NCBI RefSeq assembly: GCF_001571285.1
Contig: NZ_BCTM01000006.1
Coordinates: 1-64,000, forward strand
Direction: 5' to 3'
Source: Kluyvera cryocrescens NBRC 102467
GTDB taxonomy: Bacteria > Pseudomonadota > Gammaproteobacteria > Enterobacterales > Enterobacteriaceae
DNA length: 64,000 nucleotides
The notes under the pieces were generated by a model. The model was not told the origin of the DNA. It ran no database searches and was given only the letters and a program-made list of their open reading frames with translations. Below, piece by piece: positions 48,313-59,983 of this stretch. The position numbers and the translations under genes were made by a program. Each line of letters starts with the position of its first letter. The first letter of the stretch is position 1.

Positions 48313-49266
48313 ATGAAAACTGAGACTCCAACCGTAAAAATGATTGCCATCAGCGCTGATGAAGCCGGGCAACGAATTGATAACTTTTTGCGCACCCAAC
48401 TGAAGGGCGTGCCAAAGAGTATGATTTACCGCATCCTGCGTAAGGGTGAAGTGCGGGTGAACAAAAAACGCGTCAAGCCAGAATACAAGCTGGAAGATGG
48501 CGATGAAGTTCGTGTGCCGCCGGTACGCGTCGCCGAGCGTGAAGAAGATGCCGTCTCACCGCATCTGCAGAAAGTGGCGGCACTGAGTGATGTGATTTTG
48601 TATGAAGATGATCATATTCTCGTGCTGAACAAGCCTTCGGGCACGGCGGTTCACGGCGGCAGCGGATTAAGCTTTGGCGTGATTGAAGGGCTCCGCGCCC
48701 TGCGTCCGGAAGCGCGCTTCCTTGAGCTGGTTCACCGCCTTGACCGCGATACGTCTGGCGTTCTGCTGGTGGCGAAGAAGCGCTCTGCGCTGCGTTCGCT
48801 GCACGAGCAGTTGCGCGAAAAGGGCATGCAGAAAGATTATCTGGCGCTGGTGCGCGGACAGTGGCAGTCGCACGTGAAAAGCGTGCAGGCGCCGCTGCTG
48901 AAAAATATTCTGCAGAGCGGCGAACGTATTGTGCGCGTCAGTCAGGAAGGCAAACCGTCGGAAACCCGTTTTAAGGTGGAAGAGCGCTATGAGTTTGCCA
49001 CCTTGGTCCGCTGTAGCCCCGTCACCGGTCGTACTCACCAGATCCGTGTGCATACCCTGCACGCAGGGCATCCTATCGCTTTTGACGATCGTTATGGCGA
49101 CCGGGAGTTCGATAAGCAACTGGCCGGGACCGGCCTAAATCGCCTGTTCTTGCATGCCGCCGCGCTGAAATTTACACATCCGGGAACCGGTGAGGTGATG
49201 CGCGTCGAGGCGCCAATGGATAACGTACTGAAGCGTTGTTTGCAGGTTTTGCGTAATCAAAAATAA
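48313..49266 (+). CDS. rluC: 23S rRNA pseudouridine(955/2504/2580) synthase RluC
   Basis: A 317-residue pseudouridine synthase. An N-terminal S4 RNA-binding domain (about residues 18-80: MIYRILRKGEVRVNKKRVKP) is followed by the RluA-type catalytic domain with the catalytic Asp in HRLDRDTSG and the motif TGRTHQIRVH. ATG 48313 gives the family start MKTETP. It is divergent from rne and ends at a bidirectional terminator. Confidence 0.97.
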   Translation: MKTETPTVKMIAISADEAGQRIDNFLRTQLKGVPKSMIYRILRKGEVRVNKKRVKPEYKLEDGDEVRVPPVRVAEREEDAVSPHLQKVAALSDVILYEDDHILVLNKPSGTAVHGGSGLSFGVIEGLRALRPEARFLELVHRLDRDTSGVLLVAKKRSALRSLHEQLREKGMQKDYLALVRGQWQSHVKSVQAPLLKNILQSGERIVRVSQEGKPSETRFKVEERYEFATLVRCSPVTGRTHQIRVHTLHAGHPIAFDDRYGDREFDKQLAGTGLNRLFLHAAALKFTHPGTGEVMRVEAPMDNVLKRCLQVLRNQK

Positions 49267-49267
49267 G

Positions 49268-49294
49268 AAAAAGCGGGCATAGCCCGCTTTTTTT
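49268..49294. terminator. Bidirectional terminator after rluC
   Basis: AAAGCGGGC pairs with GCCCGCTTT (loop ATA), followed by four more T on the plus strand and preceded by A-rich sequence, so it serves rluC and overlaps the end of the convergent MFS gene. Confidence 0.85.
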
Positions 49295-50525
49295 ACGCCA
49301 TTTCGCGCAGACGCACGGCCACGCTTTTTTCTTTGATGGGTAAATTCACCAACGCGGCCAACAAGGCAAGCGCAATATCTGCGTACCACACCCACGTCAG
49401 GCTCCCCTCATACTGCATCGCCACGCCGCCAAGCCAGGCACCGAAAAAAGCGCCAATCTGATGAGTAAACAGCGTGAAGCCAAATAGCGTCGCCAGATAG
49501 CGAGTGCCGAAGAGTTTACCGATGATCCCAGCGGTTGGCGGTACCGTCGCAAGCCAGGTAAAGCCGATGGCGCAGGCGAAGACGTAAAACGCGGTTTCTG
49601 ATTTTGACGACAGCAGGAATAGCGCAATCATCACCGCGCGCGAGGCGTAAAGCACCGCAAGTATGTATTTCATCGGGTAATGCTTGCCGAGAAAGCCAGC
49701 GGCAATACTGCCGGCGATATTGCATAGCCCAATCAGCGACAGGCTGATGGCGGGAACGGACGCATCATGCCCGCACAGCGCGGCCTCGGAGGGCAGGTGA
49801 GTGGTGAGAAACGCCACGTGAAAGCCGCAGGTGAGGAACCCTGCATGAAGCAACAGGTAGCTGGGGTTACGAAAGGCCAGAGCAATCTGCTGTTTTAACC
49901 CGCTATCGGCGGCGGCCTGTTCGGCCGGCGCGTGGGCCAGGCGTTTATCCCCTCGGCACAGCAGCCATGACGGAAAAATGGTTGCCAGCGCTGCCACCGC
50001 CAGAAAGCCGAGGCCCGAAGCCATGCCCCGTAGGCTGATAATAAGCTGTACGAGTGGAGCAAAAATAAATTGCCCGACGGACCCGCCGGCGTTGATGAGG
50101 CCACTCGCCATGGAGCCCTTATCGGTTGGCAGACGACTGGCGACTACGCCTATCAGCACGGAAAAGCTTCCCGCTGCAGCACCGGCAGGGCTAAGCAGAC
50201 CTTGCGCGAGGGTTAGCGGTAAAAACGATGCGGCCCACAGGGTGCCTAACTGACCCAGCGCTATCATGACGGCCCCGAGAACCAGTACGCTGAACGCCCC
50301 GCGTTTATCCGCCCAGGCGCCAAAGAGCGGCTGGAAGGCTCCCCACATGAGCTGGCCAATCGCCAGCGCCATACTGATTTCGGCGATGCTCATGGTGGTT
50401 TCCATCACAATAGGATGAACAAACAGCCCCACGGTTTGACGAATACCCATGGTAATCATCAAGATAACGCTAGCGAGGGTAATGGGTATCCAAAGCGTTG
50501 AAGACGATGGCGATGAGGTGCTCAC
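49293..50525 (-). CDS. MFS transporter (monocarboxylate-porter-like)
   Basis: A 410-residue, 12-TM major-facilitator protein. Loop 2-3 has FGAWADKRG, and TM1 and TM4-5 (GIRQTVGLFVHP, GSVGQFIFAPL) resemble the oxalate/formate and monocarboxylate porter-like group. GTG 50525 is chosen because AGGAG lies 6 nt upstream; the ATG further upstream lacks a ribosome-binding site. It lies downstream of the secreted hydrolase gene on the same strand, separated by 105 bp. This pair is not present here in E. coli. Confidence 0.82.
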   Translation of the reverse strand: MSTSSPSSSTLWIPITLASVILMITMGIRQTVGLFVHPIVMETTMSIAEISMALAIGQLMWGAFQPLFGAWADKRGAFSVLVLGAVMIALGQLGTLWAASFLPLTLAQGLLSPAGAAAGSFSVLIGVVASRLPTDKGSMASGLINAGGSVGQFIFAPLVQLIISLRGMASGLGFLAVAALATIFPSWLLCRGDKRLAHAPAEQAAADSGLKQQIALAFRNPSYLLLHAGFLTCGFHVAFLTTHLPSEAALCGHDASVPAISLSLIGLCNIAGSIAAGFLGKHYPMKYILAVLYASRAVMIALFLLSSKSETAFYVFACAIGFTWLATVPPTAGIIGKLFGTRYLATLFGFTLFTHQIGAFFGAWLGGVAMQYEGSLTWVWYADIALALLAALVNLPIKEKSVAVRLREMA

Positions 50526-50630
50526 GGAGCACTCCTGTGGTGATAATGATGTAGGGCAAGAGAGTACTGAGGACGGCATAAAAAATCTATCGGGGTTAGC
50601 CCGCCAGTGGGGCGGGCTGATGCTGAATGG

Positions 50631-51782
50631 TTAAGGTTTCAGCCATTTATCCAGCCATGGGAATACTTCATCCTGCTGTTGGCGGTAAAACACGTGCCCC
50701 AGTTCTGGCCAGCTCTTCGTTACCAGCATATCGTCGGCTTTTTGTGAGGCCCACACTTTATGCACTTTCGCGAAGGCATCGCTGACCGCCTGCGCGGGGA
50801 ACAGTTTGTCCTGACCGCCGCTGAAAATCAGCATCGGCTTGGGGGCGGCAATGCTGGCGATATCCGGAATATCCATTTTCGCGGGCATACCGGGATGCAG
50901 CATGTAATACGCCGATTGGCCGCGCAGAACGTTGTTACCCGGCGTCATCAGCCCCTCATAGGTGCCAAACCATGAAATCACGGCGGTAGCCGCCACTTTT
51001 TCGGAGAGTGCCGCCAGTTGCCATGCGCGGAAGCCACCCATTGAGAAACCGAGCACGCCGATACGCTGAGGATCGACGTCTTGCAATGAGGCGATAAAAT
51101 CAACGGTGCGCATGTCCTCGTAGGCCACTTCGCCTGCCAGCGAACATCCCAGGTTGAAGTGGTTGCTGGCTAGCGCCTGTTGCTGTTCGTATACCATCGG
51201 ACCACGGTCACCCCAGCCGGGGCTGTCGATGGCAATAACCGTATACCCGCGCTTTGCCAGCTCATCGCCGATAAAACGCCCGCTAAAGAATTTGTCTGCC
51301 CATGCCTGCGCGCTGGCAAGCTGCCCGGCATCACCCCACGGGCGAATGAGTTTCTCTTTCCCAATATCGAATTTAGACCCGTGATCGTGCAGCAAGACAA
51401 TAGCCGGGTGGGGGCCGGGGGTTTTTGGCGTCAGCAACAAGGCGGCGATGCGGTTATCGTCGGTAATGTTCAGCGCCAGTTTCTCCGCCACGTAGCCTCC
51501 CCGATCTTCACGGGCGATCTTCTGCACATCGAAGGGTTTGGTGGCTTCGGGGGTGAGTAAGGCTTGACGAAACTGTTGGCGAGCATGCTGCTGCCAGCGC
51601 TTAAAATCAGAATAGTGCCCGGAGAGCCATGAGTCAGGGTAGGTCATCTGGGTTTTCATCTGTTGCCAACTGGCTGGAAGATTGCTTTCCTCGATGCCCT
51701 TGCGCTGCCAATCATCGGCAGCGTTACTCTGTGTTGCGGTTAACATTGCCAGCATAAATAATATTTTACCTTTGCCACGCAT
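50631..51782 (-). CDS. Secreted alpha/beta hydrolase (acetyl xylan esterase/DLH-like)
   Basis: A 383-residue exported serine hydrolase. A signal peptide (MRGKGKILFMLAMLTATQSNA) precedes the mature chain; the catalytic Ser is in GFSMGGF, the Asp probably in SGGQDKLFP, and the His in ELGHVF near the C-terminus. The oxyanion region (LLHDHGS) and the D-SPGWGDRG segment fit the AXE1/dienelactone hydrolase-like families. It has no counterpart here in E. coli. A neighbouring carboxylate-type MFS transporter suggests hydrolysis of an ester in the periplasm and uptake of the product, which is inference. Confidence 0.82.
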   Translation of the reverse strand: MRGKGKILFMLAMLTATQSNAADDWQRKGIEESNLPASWQQMKTQMTYPDSWLSGHYSDFKRWQQHARQQFRQALLTPEATKPFDVQKIAREDRGGYVAEKLALNITDDNRIAALLLTPKTPGPHPAIVLLHDHGSKFDIGKEKLIRPWGDAGQLASAQAWADKFFSGRFIGDELAKRGYTVIAIDSPGWGDRGPMVYEQQQALASNHFNLGCSLAGEVAYEDMRTVDFIASLQDVDPQRIGVLGFSMGGFRAWQLAALSEKVAATAVISWFGTYEGLMTPGNNVLRGQSAYYMLHPGMPAKMDIPDIASIAAPKPMLIFSGGQDKLFPAQAVSDAFAKVHKVWASQKADDMLVTKSWPELGHVFYRQQQDEVFPWLDKWLKP

Positions 51783-51934
51783 CCTCTTCCCTCATAATAA
51801 AACGACGTTTCAATATTGAAGGTGGATTGTAGCGGTGGTGGAAAAATAAACTGTGATCGCGGGTAAAATAAGCAAGATCGTTGAGAATAGCCTGACGGCA
51901 GGCGTGACATCAGGCAATCAGCGGCGGAAAAATG

Positions 51935-52519
51935 TTAATCTAACAGCGGGTTAAATTCCTCGCGGCGCAGCATTTTGCACAGCGCTATCAGCGGCAGGCC
52001 CACGAGGGTATTTGGGTCTCGTCCCTCAAGACGGTCAAACAGGGCGATGCCTAACCCTTCGCTTTTGAAGCTCCCCGCGCAATTAAGTGGGCTCTCCTTG
52101 CGAATGTAAACGTTTATTTCTTGTTCACTCAGATGGCGAAAATGAACATCAAACGGTTCACATTCGGTTTGTAACTGTCCATTTGCCGAATTATAAAGCG
52201 CCAGCCCGGTATAAAAGGTCACCACATTGCCGCTGGCTTTTTTTAATTGCAGGCGGGCATTCTCTTCGGTGTGAGGTTTGCCGGTAATTTCGCCATCCAG
52301 AACGCATACCTGGTCGGAGCCAATAATCAGGTGATTAGGATAGCGGGCTGCCAGCGCCTGAGCCTTCGCCTGCGCTAACCGCAGCACGAGGCTGCGCGGC
52401 GTTTCGCCAGGCAGCGCTAGCTCGTCAACGTTAGGTGCGGCGCATTCAAACGGTAGGCCAAGCTTGTCTAAAAGCATTTTTCGGTAGGGCGAGGTGGAAG
52501 CAAGAATCAATTCAGGCAT
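51935..52519 (-). CDS. yceF: 7-methyl-GTP pyrophosphatase (Maf family) YceF
   Basis: A 194-residue nucleotide pyrophosphatase of the Maf family. E. coli YceF hydrolyses 7-methyl-GTP. The signature motifs [10 protein letters not shown] at the N-terminus, [12 protein letters not shown], and GSFKSEGLG are present. Same length as E. coli YceF. It is divergent from yceD across 142 bp; in E. coli this interval encodes the SraB small RNA, which I could not confirm by eye. Confidence 0.95.
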   Translation of the reverse strand: MPELILASTSPYRKMLLDKLGLPFECAAPNVDELALPGETPRSLVLRLAQAKAQALAARYPNHLIIGSDQVCVLDGEITGKPHTEENARLQLKKASGNVVTFYTGLALYNSANGQLQTECEPFDVHFRHLSEQEINVYIRKESPLNCAGSFKSEGLGIALFDRLEGRDPNTLVGLPLIALCKMLRREEFNPLLD

Positions 52520-52661
52520 AATTTTTCAAATAGAGTGTAGCGAATTAGATTCCGACATTTTAAACTATAGGCCGCAATGTGTGCGAATAATTGGCGAAAG
52601 GCAACCTGAGGCTGCCTTTTTCTTTGACTCTCTGACGCTACAAAGTTAATATGCGCGCCCT

Positions 52662-53183
52662 ATGCAAAACGTAAAATTACCCCTGACTCTCGATCCGGTT
52701 CGTACGGCTCAAAAACGCCTTGATTATGCAGGTATCTATACCCGCGATCAGGTGGAGCGCGTCGCCGCGTCCGTAGTCAGTGTGGATACCGATGTGGAAT
52801 GCGAGATCTCCTTCGCCATCGACAACCAACGTCTCGCGGTGATTACCGGTGATGCGAAGGTGACGGTGTCGCTGGAATGTCAGCGTTGTGGCAAATCGTT
52901 TACCCATCATGTTCACACAACGTATTGTTTCAGTCCGGTCAAGAATGATGACCAGGTTGAAGCACTCCCGGAAGCGTATGAGCCGATTGAGGTTAACGAA
53001 TTCGGTGAAATCGATCTGCAGGCGTTGGTCGAAGATGAAATCATCCTCGCCTTGCCGGTAGTTCCGGTGCATGATTCTGAACACTGTGAAGTGTCCGAGG
53101 CGGACATGGTCTTTGGTGAATTGCCTGAAGAGGCACAGAAGCCAAATCCATTTGCCGTATTAGCCAGCTTAAAGCAAAAGTAA
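52662..53183 (+). CDS. yceD: 23S rRNA accumulation protein YceD (DUF177)
   Basis: A 173-residue DUF177 protein required in E. coli for normal 23S rRNA levels. It includes the CxxC pair ECQRCGK and the conserved [18 protein letters not shown] segment. Same length as E. coli YceD. No good Shine-Dalgarno is seen before ATG 52662. It is the first gene of the yceD-rpmF-plsX-fab run; rpmF follows after 16 bp. Confidence 0.95.
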   Translation: MQNVKLPLTLDPVRTAQKRLDYAGIYTRDQVERVAASVVSVDTDVECEISFAIDNQRLAVITGDAKVTVSLECQRCGKSFTHHVHTTYCFSPVKNDDQVEALPEAYEPIEVNEFGEIDLQALVEDEIILALPVVPVHDSEHCEVSEADMVFGELPEEAQKPNPFAVLASLKQK

Positions 53184-53187
53184 TTGA

Positions 53188-53370
<183 letters not shown>

Positions 53371-53490
53371 TCACGCGATGCTCGAGGTTTCCGCACTTGT
53401 GTGAAGACCAAAGAGTATAAGCGTGGTGAAGCTTAGTGAGGAATTTCCCCGGGAAACTGGGGAAACACCAAACCGAGCGGCGACGATACC

Positions 53491-54549
53491 TTGACACGTC
53501 TAACCCTGGCGTTAGATGTCATGGGGGGCGATTTTGGCCCTTCTGTGACAGTGCCTGCAGCATTGCAGGCACTGGATTCTAATTCGCAACTCTCACTTCT
53601 TTTAGTCGGCAATCCCGACGACATTACGCCATTACTTGCCAAAGCTGACTTTGAACAACGTTCGCGTTTGCAGATAATCCCTGCCCAGTCGGTTATTGCC
53701 AGTGATGAACGGCCCTCGCATGCGATCCGCCATAGCCGCGGAAGCTCAATGCGCGTGGCGCTCGAAATGGTGAAAGAAGGGCGGGCAGAAGCCTGCGTCA
53801 GCGCCGGAAATACCGGTGCGCTGATGGGGCTCGCTAAATTATTGCTCAAGCCGATTACCGGGATTGAGCGTCCGGCGCTGGTGACGGTTTTACCGCATCA
53901 GCAAAAGGGCAAAACGGTGGTGCTGGATCTTGGCGCTAACGTGGATTGTGACAGTACCATGCTAGTGCAGTTTGCCGTCATGGGGGCGGTGATGGCGGAA
54001 GACGTCCTCGGGATTGCAAACCCTCGCGTGGCGTTGCTGAACATCGGCGAAGAAGAGATTAAAGGGCACGATAGTATTCGCGATGCCTCATTAGTGTTAA
54101 AAACAATCTCTTCCCTCAACTATATCGGCTATCTTGAAGCCAATGAACTGTTGACGGGTAAAACCGATGTTCTGGTTTGCGATGGCTTTACAGGTAACGT
54201 CACCTTAAAGACGATGGAAGGGGTTGTCAGAGTCTTCCTCTCGCTGCTGAAATCGCAGAGCGAGGGTAAAAAACGGTCGTGGTGGCTGATTTTATTAAAG
54301 CGTTGGTTACAAAAAAGCCTGACCAGGCGATTCAGTCACCTCAACCCCGACCAGTATAATGGCGCCTGTCTGTTAGGATTGCGCGGCACGGTGATTAAGA
54401 GTCATGGTGCAGCCAATCAGCGAGCGTTCGCGATCGCGATTGAACAGGCAGTGCAGGCAGTGCAGCGACAAGTTCCGCAGAGAATTGCCGCTCGCCTGGA
54501 ATCCGTATACCCCGCAGGATTTGACGCACTCGAAGTTGGCAAACCATAA
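53491..54549 (+). CDS. plsX: Phosphate acyltransferase PlsX
   Basis: A 352-residue enzyme that makes acyl-phosphate from acyl-ACP for phospholipid synthesis. The N-terminus ([20 protein letters not shown]) and [24 protein letters not shown] and CDGFTGNV match E. coli PlsX. The start is a TTG at 53491, the same unusual codon used by E. coli plsX. It is followed by fabH after 59 bp. Confidence 0.96.
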   Translation: MTRLTLALDVMGGDFGPSVTVPAALQALDSNSQLSLLLVGNPDDITPLLAKADFEQRSRLQIIPAQSVIASDERPSHAIRHSRGSSMRVALEMVKEGRAEACVSAGNTGALMGLAKLLLKPITGIERPALVTVLPHQQKGKTVVLDLGANVDCDSTMLVQFAVMGAVMAEDVLGIANPRVALLNIGEEEIKGHDSIRDASLVLKTISSLNYIGYLEANELLTGKTDVLVCDGFTGNVTLKTMEGVVRVFLSLLKSQSEGKKRSWWLILLKRWLQKSLTRRFSHLNPDQYNGACLLGLRGTVIKSHGAANQRAFAIAIEQAVQAVQRQVPQRIAARLESVYPAGFDALEVGKP

Positions 54550-54608
54550 AGCCTGCTTCGCAGCGGTCGAGTAGTGCGGCTATATTAGCGAAAAGTGACT
54601 GAGCGTAC

Positions 54609-55562
54609 ATGCATACGAAGATTATTGGTACCGGCAGCTATCTGCCTGAGCAGGTGCGGACTAACGCCGATCTGGAAAAAATGGTTGATACCTCTGACGA
54701 GTGGATTGTCACCCGTACAGGTATCCGCGAGCGTCGTATCGCTGGCCCTGATGAATCCGTGTCTACGCTGGGTTACGAAGCGGCCAAACGGGCACTGGAA
54801 ATGGCTGGCATCGAAGCAAGCGAGCTGGGCCTTATCGTGGTGGCTACCACCTCCGCGACCCACGCGTTTCCAAGCGCCGCCTGCCAGATTCAGGACATGC
54901 TGGGCGTAAAAGGCGCTCCGGCATTTGACATCGCCGCAGCGTGTGCTGGCTTTACCTATGCGCTGAGCGTTGCTGACCAGTACGTGAAGTCTGGCGCGGT
55001 GAAATATGCGCTGGTGATTGGTGCTGATACTCTGGCGCGTACCTGCGATCCGACCGATCGCGGCACCATTATTATTTTCGGTGATGGCGCAGGTGCGGTT
55101 GTTCTTGGCGCATCTGAAGAGCAGGGGATTATCTCTACCCACCTGCACGCCGACGGTAGCTATGGCAAACTGCTGACGCTGCCTAATGCCGATCGCGTTA
55201 ATCCGGACAATTCCATCTATCTGACCATGGCCGGTAACGAAGTCTTTAAAGTGGCGGTCACTGAGCTTGCGCACATCGTTGATGAAACGCTGGCCGCCAA
55301 CAATCTGGACCGTTCTGAACTGGACTGGCTGGTGCCACACCAGGCGAACTTACGTATTATCAGCGCGACGGCGAAGAAACTCGGTATGTCGATGGACAAC
55401 GTAGTGGTGACGCTCGATCGTCACGGTAACACCTCGGCCGCTTCCGTACCGTGTGCCTTTGATGAAGCCGTGCGTGATGGCCGCATCAAACGCGGTCAGC
55501 TGGTGCTGCTGGAAGCTTTCGGTGGCGGTTTCACCTGGGGCTCTGCGCTGGTTCGTTTCTAA
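54609..55562 (+). CDS. fabH: 3-oxoacyl-ACP synthase III FabH
   Basis: A 317-residue condensing enzyme that starts fatty acid synthesis from acetyl-CoA and malonyl-ACP. Its catalytic triad is visible: Cys in [11 protein letters not shown], His in PHQANLRI and Asn in HGNTSAAS. Same length as E. coli FabH. It lies in the plsX-fabH-fabD-fabG run. Confidence 0.97.
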   Translation: MHTKIIGTGSYLPEQVRTNADLEKMVDTSDEWIVTRTGIRERRIAGPDESVSTLGYEAAKRALEMAGIEASELGLIVVATTSATHAFPSAACQIQDMLGVKGAPAFDIAAACAGFTYALSVADQYVKSGAVKYALVIGADTLARTCDPTDRGTIIIFGDGAGAVVLGASEEQGIISTHLHADGSYGKLLTLPNADRVNPDNSIYLTMAGNEVFKVAVTELAHIVDETLAANNLDRSELDWLVPHQANLRIISATAKKLGMSMDNVVVTLDRHGNTSAASVPCAFDEAVRDGRIKRGQLVLLEAFGGGFTWGSALVRF

Positions 55563-55578
55563 GTACAAGGATAAAAAA

Positions 55579-56508
55579 ATGACGCAATTCGCTTTTGTGT
55601 TCCCGGGACAGGGTTCTCAAGCGGTAGGTATGTTGTCTGAACTGGCAGCGACCAACCCGGTTATTGAAGAAACTTTTCATGAAGCTTCGGCTGCTCTGGG
55701 CTACGATCTGTGGGCGTTGACCCAGCAGGGCCCGGCGGAAGAACTGAACAAAACCTGGCAGACTCAGCCGGCGCTGCTGACGGCGTCCGTTGCGCTGTTC
55801 CGTCTGTGGCAGCAGCAGGGCGGCAAAGCCCCAGCGCTGCTGGCAGGTCATAGCCTTGGCGAATACTCTGCGCTGGTTTGCGCAGGCGTGATCCCCTTTG
55901 CTGACGCGGTGCGTCTGGTAGAGATGCGCGGCAAGTTTATGCAGGAAGCGGTACCGGAAGGCACTGGCGGTATGTCCGCTATCATCGGTCTTGACGATGC
56001 ATCCATCGCCAAAGCCTGTGAAGAATCTGCCGAAGGGCAGGTTGTTTCCCCGGTTAACTTCAATTCCCCAGGCCAGGTGGTTATCGCCGGCCATAAAGAG
56101 GCGGTTGAACGCGCGGGCGCTGCCTGTAAAGCTGCGGGCGCTAAGCGTGCGCTGCCGCTGCCGGTAAGCGTGCCGTCCCACTGTGCGCTGATGAAGCCTG
56201 CGGCGGAAAAGCTGGCCGTTGAGCTGCAAAAAATCACCTTTAGCGCACCGACTATTTCAGTGGTAAATAACGTCGATGTGAAGTGCGAAACCGACGCAAA
56301 CGCGATTCGCGATGCGCTGGTTCGTCAGCTGTACAGCCCGGTTCAGTGGACCAAAACCGTTGAGTTTATGGCATCCCAGGGCGTAGAGCACCTGTATGAA
56401 GTGGGTCCGGGTAAAGTTCTGACCGGTCTGACTAAACGTATTGTAGATACCCTGACGGCATCGGCGATTAATGAGCCGGTTGCGCTGTCAGCGGCACTTG
56501 CGCAATAA
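55579..56508 (+). CDS. fabD: Malonyl-CoA-ACP transacylase FabD
   Basis: A 309-residue enzyme that loads malonyl onto ACP. The catalytic Ser is in GHSLGEYSA, and the His/Gln motif lies in VPSHCALMKPA. It begins MTQFAFVFPGQGSQAVGMLS and has the E. coli length. It starts 16 bp after fabH. Confidence 0.97.
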   Translation: MTQFAFVFPGQGSQAVGMLSELAATNPVIEETFHEASAALGYDLWALTQQGPAEELNKTWQTQPALLTASVALFRLWQQQGGKAPALLAGHSLGEYSALVCAGVIPFADAVRLVEMRGKFMQEAVPEGTGGMSAIIGLDDASIAKACEESAEGQVVSPVNFNSPGQVVIAGHKEAVERAGAACKAAGAKRALPLPVSVPSHCALMKPAAEKLAVELQKITFSAPTISVVNNVDVKCETDANAIRDALVRQLYSPVQWTKTVEFMASQGVEHLYEVGPGKVLTGLTKRIVDTLTASAINEPVALSAALAQ

Positions 56509-56519
56509 AAGAGGAAAGC

Positions 56520-57254
56520 ATGAGCTTTGAAGGAAAAATTGCACTGGTAACCGGTGCAAGCCGCGGTATTGGCCGCGCAATCGCTGAAACTCTCGCCGCT
56601 CGCGGCGCAAAAGTTATCGGCACTGCGACCAGCGAAAGCGGCGCGCAGGCGATTAGCGACTATCTGGGTGCGAACGGTAAAGGTCTGATGTTGAATGTGA
56701 CCGACCCGGCATCTATTGAATCTGTTCTGGAAAAAATTCGTGCGGAATTTGGCGAAGTCGACATTCTGGTCAATAATGCCGGGATTACTCGTGATAACCT
56801 GTTAATGCGGATGAAAGATGATGAGTGGAACGATATTATCGAAACCAACCTGTCATCTGTTTTCCGTCTGTCAAAAGCGGTAATGCGCGCTATGATGAAA
56901 AAGCGTCATGGGCGTATTATCACTGTCGGTTCTGTGGTTGGTACCATGGGAAATGCGGGTCAGGCTAACTACGCTGCGGCGAAAGCGGGTCTGATCGGCT
57001 TCAGTAAATCTCTGGCGCGTGAAATTGCGTCACGCGGTATTACTGTAAACGTTGTTGCTCCGGGCTTTATTGAAACGGACATGACGCGTGCGCTGACTGA
57101 TGAGCAGCGTGCGGGTACTCTGGCGGCTGTGCCAACGGGGCGCCTCGGCTCTCCAAATGAAATCGCTAACGCGGTTGCATTTTTGGCCTCCGACGAAGCA
57201 AGTTACATCACTGGTGAAACGTTGCACGTTAACGGCGGGATGTATATGGTCTGA
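56520..57254 (+). CDS. fabG: 3-oxoacyl-ACP reductase FabG
   Basis: A 244-residue NADPH-dependent SDR enzyme for the first reduction of fatty acid elongation. The nucleotide motif TGASRGIGRAIA, the SDR catalytic Ser in VGSVVG, and YAAAKAG (Tyr/Lys pair) are present. Same length as E. coli FabG. It starts 11 bp after fabD. A 209-bp gap with its own promoter precedes acpP. Confidence 0.97.
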   Translation: MSFEGKIALVTGASRGIGRAIAETLAARGAKVIGTATSESGAQAISDYLGANGKGLMLNVTDPASIESVLEKIRAEFGEVDILVNNAGITRDNLLMRMKDDEWNDIIETNLSSVFRLSKAVMRAMMKKRHGRIITVGSVVGTMGNAGQANYAAAKAGLIGFSKSLAREIASRGITVNVVAPGFIETDMTRALTDEQRAGTLAAVPTGRLGSPNEIANAVAFLASDEASYITGETLHVNGGMYMV

Positions 57255-57463
57255 CCGTGTTTTGCACAAAGTGCTCAGACAACGGGCAATCTACGTATGT
57301 CTGAGGATGATTAGTGCAAAATGATTTGCGTTATGAGGGCAAACACCCGCAAAATAGCGTAAAATCGTGGTATGACCTGCCGGGATTTAGTTGCAAATTT
57401 TTCAACATTTTATACACTACGAAAACCATCGCGAAAGCGAGTTTTGATAGGAAATTTAAGAGT

Positions 57464-57700
57464 ATGAGCACTATCGAAGAACGCGTTAAGAAAATCATCG
57501 GCGAACAGCTGGGCGTTAAGCAGGAAGAAGTGACCAACAATGCTTCCTTCGTTGAAGACCTGGGCGCAGATTCTCTTGACACCGTTGAGCTGGTAATGGC
57601 TCTGGAAGAAGAGTTTGATACTGAGATTCCGGACGAAGAAGCTGAGAAAATTACTACTGTTCAGGCTGCCATTGATTACATCAACGGTCACCAGGCGTAA
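57464..57700 (+). CDS. acpP: Acyl carrier protein
   Basis: A 78-codon acidic protein that carries acyl chains on 4'-phosphopantetheine. The attachment Ser is in [12 protein letters not shown]. It begins [20 protein letters not shown] and is near-identical to E. coli ACP. GATAGGAA precedes ATG 57464. A terminator/attenuator follows at 57712-57733. Confidence 0.98.
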
Positions 57701-57711
57701 GTGAACATCTC

Positions 57712-57733
57712 CAGGCGGTCATTCGACCGCCTG
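57712..57733 (+). terminator. acpP terminator or attenuator
   Basis: A 9-bp perfect stem (CAGGCGGTC with GACCGCCTG) and loop ATTC, followed by a broken T-run (AGTTTTATCTTTTT). It lies between acpP and fabF and would set the high acpP to fabF ratio by partial termination. Confidence 0.7.
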
Positions 57734-57734
57734 A

Positions 57735-59030
<1,296 letters not shown>

Positions 59031-59036
59031 GCCTGA

Positions 59037-59066
59037 TTATCTGACGGCCATGCTGCTGTCAGATAA
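59037..59066 (+). other. Inverted repeat after fabF
   Basis: TTATCTGAC and GTCAGATAA (9 bp) flank 12 nt just past the fabF stop, upstream of the main terminator. No T-run follows, so it may protect the mRNA 3' end. Confidence 0.5.
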
Positions 59067-59076
59067 CGAATTGATT

Positions 59077-59104
59077 AAGGCCCGCTTGTCGGGCCTTTTT
59101 TTAT
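59077..59104 (+). terminator. fabF terminator
   Basis: AAGGCCCG pairs with CGGGCCTT (loop CTTGT), followed by a run of T. It separates fabF from pabC. Confidence 0.88.
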
Positions 59105-59172
59105 TCGGCTTTCTCTGCTTGTTCAACGGCTTCCATCTTGCGAAACTAGCCGACCATCGATAAGGAGCCGCT

Positions 59173-59982
59173 ATGTTCTTAATTAATGGCCTCGAACAAA
59201 ATACCCTTGCGGTCAACGATCGTGCCACGCAGTTTGGCGACGGCAGTTTCACCACGGCGCGCATCGTGGAGGGAAGGGTACAGCTGTTGGCTGCGCACGT
59301 TGGCCGTTTACAGCAGGCCTGCGAACGTCTGTCGATTCCATTTCGCGACGGGCACATTCTAACCGAGGAGATGTCTACGCTGGCGAGTAAGCAGCGTAAT
59401 GGCGTACTCAAAGTCATTATCAGTCGCGGAGCCGGCGGACGAGGCTACAGCGGTAGCGCCTGCAATTCACCCACGCGCATTCTCTCAACCTCGGCCATGC
59501 CAGCCCACTATACTCACTGGCAAGCGCGCGGCGTGACGCTCGCGCTGAGCCCGGTCACGCTGGGGCGCAATCCGTTTTTGGCTGGAATTAAACATCTCAA
59601 CCGGCTTGAACAGGTCTTGATTCGTTCTCATCTTGAGCAGACGGGCGCCGATGAGGCCCTTGTCCTTGACAGCGATGGGTGGCTTACGGAATGCTGTGCC
59701 GCAAATTTATTCTGGCGCTGCGGGCAGGATGTGTACACGCCACGTCTCGACAGTGCGGGGGTAAACGGTGTTATGCGGCAGTTTATTATTGCTGCGCTGG
59801 CACGCTCGCCGTATCGCGTTGTCGAAGTCAATGCACGGCCTGCGGAGATAAGCCTGGCTGACGAAGTGCTGATTTGTAACGCCCTGATGCCGGTTGTCCC
59901 CGTTCAGCGCTACGGAGAGCAGCAGTGGTCTGCTCGTGAGCTCTACCAATTTTTAGCCCCACTTTGTGAGTCGTCTGATTAG
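59173..59982 (+). CDS. pabC: Aminodeoxychorismate lyase
   Basis: A 269-residue PLP enzyme (fold type IV) that converts 4-amino-4-deoxychorismate to p-aminobenzoate and pyruvate for folate. The PLP-binding Lys is in [10 protein letters not shown], and [10 protein letters not shown] is the fold IV motif near residue 175. Same length as E. coli PabC. mltG begins 1 bp after its stop. Confidence 0.96.
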   Translation: MFLINGLEQNTLAVNDRATQFGDGSFTTARIVEGRVQLLAAHVGRLQQACERLSIPFRDGHILTEEMSTLASKQRNGVLKVIISRGAGGRGYSGSACNSPTRILSTSAMPAHYTHWQARGVTLALSPVTLGRNPFLAGIKHLNRLEQVLIRSHLEQTGADEALVLDSDGWLTECCAANLFWRCGQDVYTPRLDSAGVNGVMRQFIIAALARSPYRVVEVNARPAEISLADEVLICNALMPVVPVQRYGEQQWSARELYQFLAPLCESSD

Positions 59983-59983
59983 C

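Noticed and set aside
52520-52661. SraB small RNA in the yceF-yceD interval
   Set aside because: The position is right by analogy with E. coli, but I saw no terminator or structure clear enough to call it.
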